The notes under the pieces were generated by a model. That model did not search any database. It worked only from the letters and a program-made list of their open reading frames with translations, and had not been told where the DNA came from. 64,000 nt of DNA from Cristatella mucedo (Eukaryota > Bryozoa > Phylactolaemata > Cristatellidae), in assembly GCA_009760855.2 (NCBI GenBank), contig WPIO01000058.1, positions 1,269,501-1,333,500 on the forward strand, read 5' to 3'. Below, piece by piece: positions 25,936-35,834 of this stretch. The translations under genes were made by a program, and so were the position numbers. The first letter of the stretch is position 1. Each line of letters begins with the position of its first letter.

Positions 25936-26739
25936 TGCCGCGCCAGTTTAGATTATGAGGGTCAAGGAACCCATCGCATCGCTGCTTTGCACCCGTTCAA
26001 AGGCTACTTTTACGCAATCTCCCTCTTGTCTCACTTGGTGAACTGCTTACCGTGCTGAGCATGCACAGTGAAATCGTCTCATTCTTTCGCAACATTCCTC
26101 TGAAAATAAATGAAATACTGGAAAAATCGGAGGCTACTGGGACATTGTGCACTTCTGTTCACTGAGCTAACAGCACATGCTAGATTGAAGTTTGCATGGT
26201 AAACAACGAGAAGAATAAGTTGGTAGAGGAGCTTTTAGTCACTATTGTATTTACTCTCACCCGAGTGCAGAAGATTCCTTGACGTCACAGTACAGTTCGA
26301 GCCTGTTAATATCGGTCGATCGGTTCGTTAAAAAGCCATTCGTAGTAGTCATCTTTTGCAGGACTGCTGAAAACAGCTATCACTAAGATACCTCTTTAAT
26401 AAAAAATGTATCCTTTGCTGTTACGTCGGTAAAGGGAATAAGATTGACAGTTAAAATTAAGACAGAGCACTGGTCAGCAAATAAAAACATTTTGTCAGTT
26501 GTTTCCGATTTAATAGATGATTTAAGTAATTTTTTGGATGCTTTTTCAGAATATGTAACTATTTTCAATCCAGGACGTCAGGATTTTTAGCATTTCTATT
26601 TTGCAATATTTCCGCATGCAAAGCATACAGTTTTTACAAACGTTTAATTAACTCTCAGACGTTATCACTCCTAGGCACAAGATTTGTTCACTCCGATCAC
26701 GTTCTCTACCAATTCAATGAAGAGCATTAGTGCAACTAT

Positions 26740-27360
26740 TCCTAAAAGTCACGGATATTTTGTGCAGCCACCTTGTAGAACAAGCAGAAGGGCAATGACC
26801 GTTAAATTGCCGCATATCTACCACTGGTGTTGATCATATTTGATTTTATTAAGAAGTATTTTCCTGTTTCCGCAGGTCTATTTCGTCTGTACAGAATGAG
26901 TAACCGTCAAATAAGAAAGTTCGTTTCAGTTGCGAAGTATAAGTCTTTTTAAACTGCAGTTCGATTAATCAATGAACATTTTTCATTCAGTTAGATCATA
27001 GCACTTTTCCATTTGGTTAACTAGACCTTCGACATTGCTGCAATAGATTAGTGAATTATTCTTTAACAAGCATGAAGAAACTCTTTGTCATGATGTCTAT
27101 ACCACTAAAATGTAGTACCTGGTGCAAGAAAAGTTCTCCCTCTTAATCTAGAACTGATGAGTTCAGCCGACTCTTTGGGCAGGTCAAGGTCTCTCACCAA
27201 GTCATCAATATCAGATTGTGATGTTTTTTAGGTGTTGGAACATCGAAAGTGTCATAGCTGTCATCAAAGTCGCCTTCAGTTAGACTCGAATTATCATCTG
27301 TCAATATATCAAGTGTGACATATGGAACAGGAACTCTCACCTTTTCATTGTGCGATACAA
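26740..27360 (-). pseudogene. Decayed copy of a repeated transposon-like protein gene
   Basis: On the minus strand, broken frames read in order: VRVPVPYVTLDILTDDNSSL; after a frameshift near 27230, DIDDLVRDLDLPKESAELIS and LAPGTTF-stop-WYRHHDKEF; then LIYCSNVEGLVNQMEKCYDL, KMFID-stop-SNCSLKRLILRN, and KILLNKIKYDQHQW-stop-ICGNLTVIALLLVLQ. From memory this order (…DLxRDL-LxK--AELLxSRL…, …YCxDVxGL…, …WRLFIDxSxxSLKAVLLHN…, …IKYxxxxWxICGDLKVI…) belongs to a family of uncharacterised proteins present in many copies in arthropod, cnidarian and other genomes. It has at least four stops and two frameshifts, so it is dead. The 26.38-26.57 kb minus frame could be a further remnant. Confidence 0.72.
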
Positions 27361-28069
27361 GTAGCATCGCTGAAGGTAGACTTAGATATTTTATTTTATT
27401 TTATATCGTATGCTTATTCTTCTTGCTGAAAACCTGCATGTTAGTCATGCAGAAACAACCGTCCGAAACATGGTCAACATGTTCTCTCAAATCACCGGTA
27501 CTCCAAGTGGCATGCATCTGCTTTGACTTTTAAACCACTGTCTCAAGTTCATTACACACGGCTTGCACACCATCTAGTGGTCGTCGTGTTTTATCCTGAT
27601 CTCCCAGTTTGCATCCGAAGTAAGCGTGAAAGGACTGTTTGATGAATGTATTTATGCATATGTGTATGTAGCCTTTGCTGTTTTGTCAAGAATCTCCTGC
27701 AGATGTAGCATAATATATACAGAGAATTTGTACAGTCCATTGGTATTGTAAATCATAACTAAATAACTATATTGACCAGCAAAATGCCTAATTGTTCTAA
27801 AGAAATAACATAACGTCTAAGCTATCAAGTGACTGTAAGAAGTAAACCTAATGAAAGGCAATATCATTATACATTTATGTATGAAACATAAATGTAAAAT
27901 TTTAAAGTTCACCCGATCTTAGGTAGACAGAATCTATCAATCTTGACGTGCCAATGTAAAACAAAATACATAATAAACCATCATTTGTGACGTATGTTAG
28001 GAAAACAATAAAAAAAATGCCAATCATGCAGACCAGTGTAATTTGTTTAGATATTTTGCGACTGTAAAC
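27361..28069. other. Anonymous AT-rich DNA
   Basis: No gene or repeat recognised. Confidence 0.45.
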
Positions 28070-28935
28070 ATAATAGTGTATTAGGTATTACGCCTCAGAG
28101 AACTCAATCTCTTTCTAGGCAATTTAAATTGGCTGAAAAGGAAGCACAATCGAATGGTTTGTGGTAGCATGCTCAGTAAATAACAAGAATAAAATGATTA
28201 GGGGTGACATGCACAGGGCCAGCATGCAAGTACGGTTAGTAGCAACATGCTTAGTGTCAGCAGGCATAAGCACATAAAAGACGTATCACAGCTAGCCATT
28301 AGATGATGTCATAAATAGATGCGTTTTTAGTTTCTTTTTGAATGTGGACAAGTCAGGACATGTCGTGACGCAAGTTGGGAGTGAGTTGCTTTGGGAGGTT
28401 ACGAGCGAAATACGGGTTCTCCAAATGATTTGAGGTTTGTACGAGATATAGGCAAACAGTTAGATTCCGAAAAGCTAGTGATACGACGCTTAGCATGATG
28501 GAGGAGAGGATCTGATAGTTGATAGCTGGAGCCCAAAAACGAAGGGACCTAAAAGTGAGTGAAAAAGCCTTAAAGCCGATGCGTTGCTTGAGTGGACGCC
28601 AGCTCAGGTCGGCGGAAAGTGGTGAGATGCGGCAGCTGCGAAGCTTGCGAAAGACAAGCATAGCTGCAGAGTGTTGCACTAGCTGTGAATTCCTGGTTTC
28701 ACAGGCCGGTAGACCAGCAAGTAGTGAGTTACAGAAGTCTAGACGGGATGTCATAAATGCACGGAATAATTTAGATGTGGTATCCTTATCTAGACAAGCC
28801 AGAATTTTAGCAATGCTAAGTAGCTGAAAGTAGGCAGACTTGACTGTGAAGCTGATGTGGTTGTCTATATAAAAATCAATTTGGAACAAAACACAAAGAT
28901 TTCGTGAAGATGCAACAAGAGATTATGTTTCTGCT
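28070..28935 (-). mobile_element. LINE-A 3' part with a residual 178-codon frame
   Basis: The frame at 28889-28353 reads IAKILACLDKDTTSKLFRAF and SRLDFCNSLLAGLPACETRN, the thumb/C-terminal part of the intact copy at 61.9-63.3 kb; the 3' UTR and inverted tail hairpin follow down to 28070. Confidence 0.92.
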
Positions 28936-29208
28936 GACAAAAGCCCTAGAAAAGGGAGTATGTAACCCGCTACCTGGATCTAAATCTGGGTACTGGGTCT
29001 GCTCCACTGCTAGAGCTACTTACTACCTTAGTACAAACAATTTCTGAGAAAAATAATTGTTGAGCCCCAAAATTGCAACCACCCGCTAAACCTCACTATC
29101 AGGTGGCGCTGGTAGCCTCGTGACAACTCCTTATTCAGCCTTAATCAGCTAAGCGGTCTTCTAAAGCCAAATGGTCCAAAGGTCACACGGCAGCTAACCC
29201 AGATTTAT

Positions 29209-30028
29209 ATAGTGGAACCTCGGCTGACGAGTGTCTCGACATACGAGTGTTTCGAATTACGAGCTGTCTCTCGGGAGATTTTTTTCTTTGAGTTTCGAGC
29301 TAAAACTCGGGTTAGGAGCCAACTTCAAATACTCCACCGCTAGTTGCCGCAGTGAACGTCACACTGCATCTGATTACTCAGGCAAATGAGGGTAGGGCAG
29401 CGAACGACCTTCCGCTGCAAGACCCTGCTGTAAAACCCGGGCGTGACACCAAGATCAGTCCTGTTGGTTTTCTCCCAGACAGACTCGAGCGAGCCATCGT
29501 GGTGCTTGAACGCTAAAGATCACCAGACTCCGGTGTTAACTCCGACTACGACAGGAACAGTACATGCTGTACTCTATTTAGGCAATGTCATCGTGTGAAA
29601 TTTTATCGTGAAACTGGTAGCAGTCGCCGAGTCTGCGTAAAGGTCCAGCCAATAAACTGAAAGCGATGAAAGCCCGGCAAAAAGGGCTAACATAGGCGAA
29701 TAAGATATTCTTTTCAGCATTTCTCCTCTAACTCTATTAGCATCTTCAAGTCGTCTGATCTCCAAGTTACTTCTGTAAATTAAGATTATTAAAATATCAT
29801 TGTATTGCAAGATATTCTATTATATTGTTTATAAAACAATATTTGTTATTTATAAGTACATTTTTTATTTAAAAACGTAACAGAAAATCGCAGTTTTTTG
29901 GGGCCCGGAATGGATTAATGGCATCTCAACTCACTCAATAGGGAAAATTGATCTGACATACGAGTAATTTGAGTTACGAGCTCCGGCACGGAACGAATTA
30001 AACGCGTAAGCCGAGATACCATGGCACT
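29209..30028. mobile_element. pogo/Tigger-like non-autonomous element
   Basis: The left end reads TAGTGGAACCTCGGCTGACG with repeated CGAGT/ACGAG motifs (to about 29330); the right end mirrors it (GACATACGAGTAATTTGAGT, GTAAGCCGAGATACCATGG). These ends match the known 'ACCTCGG-TTACGAG' termini of Tigger-type elements. About 0.8 kb, no transposase frame, several short frames inside. Confidence 0.65.
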
Positions 30029-30487
30029 AGGGAACCTGTCCTTGGAGCAGCCCATGGGGCGACCTTGGATGCTGAAGGTCATAAGTAAATACAGCAACTT
30101 GGTTCGGCTCGCCAGCCCAAAATTGTTTTCTTCATATTTTACCAAGTAATTATATATCCACTCTTGAAGCCTCTCTTAAAAAAACGTACGTACAAGTGTT
30201 CGGGAGCCATAAACACCCACGACGTATGACTGGGGGAGATAATCCTCCCTGCCGGCGTTCCGTGCAATTACTGCTTCCTATATTATGCCGTTAACTGCCT
30301 GATGTTTGGAGGCTAGTTAGCGACAGCATATTTGAACTATGTGCACTGCAATTCATATAGCTGTGGTAAATGCGCCGCCTTGCAACTCAGTGAACGAGCA
30401 TACTGACCGTGACCCTGGCAGATCGCGGTCGGCAGTGCTATGTTACTGGACATCCCTAACTGCTTATGGAGTGCCCGCCGCTAAACT
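30029..30487. other. Upstream flank of the type II membrane protein gene
   Basis: No TATA box or other clear promoter element. CCGCCGCTAAACT precedes the ATG. Confidence 0.4.
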
Positions 30488-31040
30488 ATGACAACCGCTA
30501 GGACAGGTGCTCTCAGCCACGAGAATGAGTATTCAAAACTGAAGAACTCAAGCAGTAGTAGCACTGAGGATCTCAGTCAAGTCATCATACCAACCCCTTT
30601 GGCTGGCGTTAGGCGGGTGAAACGCTTGAGGAAGCGTAAAGACTACGATTGCCTCAAGCAGAAGCCTCCTCCTAAATCTTCATGCATCGCCGCGTCGACA
30701 ACAGCGGTACTCTGCGGCAGCTTTCTTCTAGTTGGCGCTCTGGTGAGCCTGGGAGCCTTCCACTACCGCCTGAGCCAACAAGTCAGCAGCCTTCAGGCCC
30801 AAGCCATGGTCACCGCTAGTGATGCTGCTTTAATCATCGATCTCCGACAAAAAATCTTGACTACAGAGACATTGTGCCACGATCTGAGCGTCAACGTAAC
30901 TACCTTGAGTACCCTGCTGAGCAGTCTGCGTTCAAAATGGGAAGACATGCAAGTCGAAGCCACGAGACTCTCGGGCGCTACCAACACGGCCCCTGCCTCG
31001 AAGGGAGCTAACGTTAGCGCATACGCTGGGCCTCAGGCGG
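30488..31040 (+). CDS. Exon 1 of a type II single-pass membrane protein with coiled-coil ectodomain
   Basis: Not recognised. Seen: ATG at 30488 and 184 codons to a donor (gtaaga). The N-terminal 65 residues are polar, with a serine run (residues 21-25) and a basic stretch VRRVKRLRKRKDY; a hydrophobic segment at about 66-91 follows. The rest (about 94-165) has leucine/valine/isoleucine spacing suggesting a coiled coil and N-glycosylation sites at NVT (136) and NVS (175). Basic residues before the membrane segment predict a cytosolic N-terminus and lumenal or extracellular C-terminus. The layout loosely recalls EFCAB14 (basic N-terminus, one membrane span, coiled coil), but no EF-hand is present and the likeness is weak. 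The nearest recognised gene, CCDC93, lies downstream on the other strand. Confidence 0.68.
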
Positions 31041-31138
31041 GTAAGAATCTTTGGTAGCTGGTGCTTCCAGCTGAACTCGCTGACAGCGAGTCGTACCGAC
31101 AGCAACATGCCAGTAGCATACCGATCTTGCCGTTGTAG

Positions 31139-31323
31139 GTTCACTTAACAATTTCGAGAGCAACAGTTCAATCCTGCTCAACAAGGAGCACACTTCCGAC
31201 ACGGCTGTCTCAAGCGTCTTGGCGTTATTGACCAAGCGGCTGGCAGATCTAGAGCAAACTGTCGACGAGTATGGTCGGCGTATCAGTAGTACACTGCAAC
31301 CCCTCTCTCGACCAGATAGTTGA
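31139..31323 (+). CDS. Exon 2 (last) of the unrecognised type II membrane protein
   Basis: Seen: the acceptor (gccgttgtag) gives the two bases completing the glycine codon split at 31040, then 60 sense codons and TGA. The intron is only 98 bp and the phases join cleanly, giving a 245-residue protein. The segment adds a further NSS glycosylation site and a heptad-like stretch (LTKRLADLEQTVDEYGRRIS), consistent with an extended coiled coil ending at the stop. If exon 1 were read through instead, the frame would stop within a few codons (TAG at 31055), so splicing is the better model. Possible poly(A) signals are far downstream (AATAAA near 32911). Confidence 0.66.
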
Positions 31324-33494
31324 TTGCACTCGTGCCTTCATGTAAGGAGTACGCGCAAGGTCACGATGCATACTGGCTTGCCGTTGCCACCTGTTCACCT
31401 CGAGGGATGGGGTGATGGGGTAATTATTAGTAGTCGGTGTATGAGGTGTTCATGCCGTCTACACGCCTGTCTGGTCGAGGTTTCATGCTATGGGACCGAT
31501 TGCTACTGTTTCTTCTACTTCTCATCCCACTTTGCGTGTATACATGCACTGTCGAAAGAGCTTCCTAAAGGCATACGGCATCGTTAGCCTCAGAGATGCG
31601 AGACAGCAGCTCAGTATCAAATGGACTGTGGTCCTGCATCGGTTTTCATCCCCTGATGCCTGCATAAGCTGGCTGTGACCGCACGGTCAGCAGACCCCCT
31701 GCTGGCTCCGACTGCCCTGCTTGTTAGCCCTGAATGCATTGCTATGCATTCTCTGCCCTGCATCCGACTTGCCCTTGGACCCTGGCCGGCCCACCGCCTG
31801 CCTTTTGGCGCAGTAACCGTGCATTCTAACATTCCTGGAGCGTCATCAGCAGACCTGCCATGGTGCATGCCCCGACTGGATATGCAATGCCGATTCTGAT
31901 TAGCAGCCACTTGCAGATGTCTGCCATAGGCTCTCTGTGAGCCATCGTACGAGCTGCTAGGTGCGAGATGTGTGTAAACGACTTTACAACTAAAACAGCA
32001 ATCTGGTCGTCGCCGTAGCAGACGGCTGCTTCTGTGACCCCAAATGGTGTGACATATGTTACATACATGCATTGCCTGCCTTACAGCCCAGGCTGGTCTA
32101 ACACGAGTGCAACAGCAGTGACAGTGCAGGAATACTGGGGGGGGGGAGTAGTTACCACTGTTCAAGAAGTTTGTTATCTGGTAGATAGTCGGTCCAGTTT
32201 TCTTGTCCTTGGTGCCAATTTTTCGCTGGCCGCCAGGTGACATGCCGCGATATCGTGCCATATGCCTCTTCCGTGAGCATGGTGTACTTGCAAACCCTGA
32301 GAGGTTTATGTACTGCGAATGAAGAACATGCCCCGTACCTGCACGATGCATCGGCTCCAGAGAGCTGAGCCGGCGTGATCTGTAAGCTTATCTCAGCTTC
32401 AGAATTGTTATTATTTTTTATTACGTGAGGCTGTGTCAACCTGTCTATGTTAGCCATTAGCTTGCTGGATGTGTTTTCTGATGGTGTGAGAAACCAAGTT
32501 CAGCCGACTGGTTCTGTATTCTTGTCTATAAAAGATAATTCGACTGCTCGTCTTCTTGCTGTTTGTCCACGATGTGTTGTCCCGACATGAGATGAACGTC
32601 TACGGCACTGCAAATCTAAGCTAGGCGGTCGGTCTTGGCTGGGCAACCACCAAACAAAAACTGCTGCTCGGCATGTGCTCGGTTAGGCAGAGCGCATGCG
32701 CAACCACAAAAGCTAACGTTTCCTGTTATGTGTAGTGCCGTACCGACTGTCTCATTCCTACAGCCCGTGCAAACCAGTCGCTCGAGGTGCAGCCGATGGC
32801 AGACGATCAGCAAAGATGTACTTTGAGTCAGTTCTTATCAAGTCAAGGCTTCTTGCTCACAAAGGCTGCCAGGTTTGCTGTCGTTGCCTCGCGTGCAGAA
32901 CGAGCATAACAGAATAAAGAGAAGCCTGCTGCTGCCTCGGCCCATGCCAGTGCCGTGCAGCAGGCTCGGCGGCTCCACACAGGCTCTGGCCCAGCGAAGC
33001 TTTGCTGCAGCATCAAGATGCGTGTATGTGGCCAGAATCGATCGGAGGGGCTGGTAGCATTGGTAAGCTCATCTTCCGGTCTCTCGGAGTCTAGCTAGTA
33101 GTACTTCGTTTTTGTTGCATTCCTACAAAACCAAACACGAGAATTATAAGTACCACCGTCTGCGCTTATCAAAAAATACGCACGGTGCCATAAGAAAAAA
33201 ACTGCGAGCAATCGGCGATATGGCCTCCTTGAAGGTTATCTTGAGTAAAAAAAAAAAAACTGCAGCAAGGCACTAGGTCATTCAGAGTCAGGACATCGGG
33301 TTGCATTTTTATGCAGAGGTCAATTTTGTTCTTCACGGATTATAATTATAATAGGGATAATTGTTAAAAATTATAGCACTGCCAGAGAGCTAAATCACTA
33401 CTTACGAACTTTATGAATTCTGGAAAGGAAACGTGTTAGCTGATTAGTGATAGCATACACGATTTCAGCATGCGACTACGATCTCTGAGTCGAA
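31324..33494. other. 3' flank of the membrane protein gene; GC-richer, no gene recognised
   Basis: Contains a 244-codon minus frame (32351-31617) without family likeness, a G9 run near 32138, a plus-strand TATAAAAG at about 32526 with no gene model behind it, and AATAAA near 32911. Confidence 0.45.
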
Positions 33495-33715
33495 TTCGGC
33501 CCGAACCGAAAGCGTGCCAGCTGCTGAAGTTAATTCCTGGACGTCGGCAAACGTACTCAAGCTTAACAATGAGACAGCAGAACTCTTGTTGCTCATAGAA
33601 ACTGTTGATATGCAACTGAGTAATACATTTGCAAGTGTATTTAGGAATTCAGAGGTCAAACCACCGAAGAGTGCTATAGATTTTAGACTACTCGTTGCTA
33701 ACCATTTCACATAGC
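33495..33715 (+). mobile_element. LINE internal reverse transcriptase fragment
   Basis: The frame reads VNSWTSANVLKLNNETAELL, matching IRSWMAANFLKLNDDKTNLL just after the YVDD box in the intact copy. Short and isolated. Confidence 0.7.
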
Positions 33716-33724
33716 GATGCTTAA

Positions 33725-33860
33725 AAATAATAATTCGTACAGTACTCTTAAGAGAACCTAATCTCTATCCAGGCGGTTTACAACTTGCTGCAAGAGAAGC
33801 AATAGCCAAAGTTTAATGACATGCAAGGTGTTAGGCAAGCATGCAAAAGAACACGTGTCA
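33725..33860 (-). mobile_element. LINE-A tail fragment
   Basis: Inverted, diverged tail hairpin (AAGAGAACCTAATCTCTATC then CAGGCGGTTTA) followed by a remnant 3' UTR. Confidence 0.72.
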
Positions 33861-33917
33861 TGCTTAGACCAGAATGCAAGAGCATGCAAGATGGCATGCA
33901 GGGCCACTGGTTAATAG

Positions 33918-34060
33918 GACCAATTGTTAGTAGCACGCAAAGCAAACAGATGTGCAGTGTCTTTACTGAGACTTAAATGATGCTTAACAGGACCAATGGT
34001 TAGTAGCACACAAAGCAAACAGATGCGCAGTGTCTTTACTGAGACTTAAATTATGCTAAG
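33918..34060. repeat. Tandem duplication, 72-bp unit, two copies
   Basis: Two copies of a unit containing AGCAAACAGATGTGCAGTGT and CTTTACTGAGACTTAAA, differing at a few bases. Confidence 0.9.
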
Positions 34061-34179
34061 TTAATGCTGCCAGTGGTAACAAAACACAAGAGGTAAGTTC
34101 CAAACTTGTGGTACACACGAACTGAAGGCCTGGTAAACAACAAAGTTCAGTTCAGTTCGAGGAATGGAATGTGATGTGA

Positions 34180-34445
34180 CATATCTCTGTAACTCCGCAA
34201 AGCCATAATGACTAAGCTGATGTTATGCAGGTGAGTGCTCTAAAGAGCACTCAAAGCCTCAGTGCCTTTCGGTGAGTAATCCATGAACAACAATTCATCT
34301 CAATTGGGAAAGAGACAAGTGAGAAACATTGCTGAGCCAGGACAGTAGAGGGCGTGAGTAGCAAGGAAGTAGCAGCTCGGGACGGCTGGAAAGGAGGCAC
34401 CACAGTCGGCGGCAGGAGAGAAGATGTCGTTACATAAGAATTGAG
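34180..34445 (-). mobile_element. LINE-B 3' fragment
   Basis: Inverted tail remnant (ATCTCTGTAACTCCGCAAAG) and 3' UTR; conserved AGTAGCAGCTCGGGACGGCT. Confidence 0.8.
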
Positions 34446-34582
34446 GCTCGTCACTGTGTAAGAAATGCAAAAGAACGAGTGAAAGGGGCCACTGCTGGCC
34501 CATACGGCAGCTGTAGGGATGTAGTCCCTCCTTGTTTGTGGTGTGGGCAGTGGCATGCCGTGCAAGCTGTTCAATGAGGTCA

Positions 34583-34775
34583 ACGCCACTAACCACATTT
34601 GCATGCTGACTCTGTGCATGTCACCCCTAACCATATTATTCATTTTGCTTGTTTTTCAAGCATGATTTTACTTACCATTCAATTGCATTTCACTTTGCAG
34701 CAAATGTAAAGCGCCTAGAAAGAGATTAAGTTCTCTGAGGGCGCTTTATCAAGTGCATTATTATTATTATTATAT
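34583..34775 (+). mobile_element. LINE-A 3' UTR and tail
   Basis: CCACTAACCACATTTGCATG, then an intact tail hairpin (GCGCCTAGAAAGAGATTAAG, TTCTCTGAGGGCGCT) and an ATT repeat. Confidence 0.87.
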
Positions 34776-34797
34776 TATTATAACGTGGCTGGACCCT

Positions 34798-34960
34798 CAC
34801 AGACGAAAATTCATGAATCGGAGGGGTGGTGCTCGCTCTTCACGACCAAGGTCGTGAGTTCAAATCTTGCACTGGAGCGGTCCTTTATTGCCAACTGCAA
34901 GCGATGGTGATAGCCGATAAGGCTCTTCTGCCGCTTCGCAAATGTGGCTGCTAAATAAGC
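34798..34960 (+). mobile_element. SINE-2 (tRNA-derived), partial
   Basis: GGTGCTCGCTCTTCACGACC, box B-like GTGAGTTCAAATC, then CCTTTATTGCCAACTGCAAG and AAGGCTCTTCTGCCGC. Related short segments (CACAGACG...CAAATCGGAGGGG and its variant) lie on both sides, at about 34795-34830 and 34980-35010. Confidence 0.62.
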
Positions 34961-35716
34961 TACGATTTTTTTTAAACCCCCACAGACGGGGATTTGCAAA
35001 TCGGAGGGGATACTTAACTCTTCCTCAGAGGCTGCACGCTGCCGGATTTTTCAGCAGTGTTGTCGGGATCGACTATTTGGCAATATGTTCTTACCAACGC
35101 TCGAGCTCACCATGCAGAACTGTATGCCAGGCAAGGGATTTGAGGCAAACTCAAACGAGTTACCAAATGCTCATGTCTTCGAGTGCTGTGGCTAAGGAGC
35201 ACAGCTCGCTCCTAAGGTAGCGACGATGTGTGATAGCACAGCCCTCGGTGGGGGCCACAACGTGAGCACGACTAGAACAGCAGGTGGCTGTCACGCTGGG
35301 TGAATCACTGAAGGCCAGGCGATGGTCTGGTAAACTAGAGGTGAAAAGCAGTGTAGGCATGTTGGCTAGATATCTAGGGGTAGGGCCGAGGGCCCTGCGG
35401 GCCTCTCAAAGAAGCTGCTTCGGCAGCATAAAGGCAGCACCAGCTGTGTTGCTTGGTGCATTTGGAAACCTGAGAGTCAGATAAGAAAGCAACCCTGAGG
35501 CAGAGACAGAGGTGCGGAAGATGGCTCGCCGCCACCGCCCCCACCCCACTGCCAACTCGGCCTGCCAGTACCTGACCGGCAGGACTGATTATGCAAGGTT
35601 CCACAATACGATCGGCAGCATAGAACGGCACTGACCTGCCACAGTCACGGCAAAGAGTGGTACTGCAGGCACTGTTAAAAAGGAGAAGTAAATGCTGCGA
35701 GCGCACGGCCTACTAC

Positions 35717-35834
35717 TGGCCTCTTTAAAGTCCTTCACCGTCTTGAAATACTGTCTCTGCTTCTCCATTAAATCGAGATACTGATCGTTCAGCTGGTCAC
35801 GCCTAGCCTTCTCCTGCTGCTTCTTCTTCTCGAC
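35717..35834 (-). CDS. CCDC93: CCDC93 exon 20 (residues 588-626), last exon found
   Basis: Acceptor ccgttcag. Encodes [20 protein letters not shown] then [19 protein letters not shown], matching human …[20 protein letters not shown]. The donor (GTAGTA at 35716) is chosen because homology to human ends there. Without it the frame reads on through about 30 unrelated codons to a stop, so either model leaves the true C-terminus uncertain. Confidence 0.9.
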
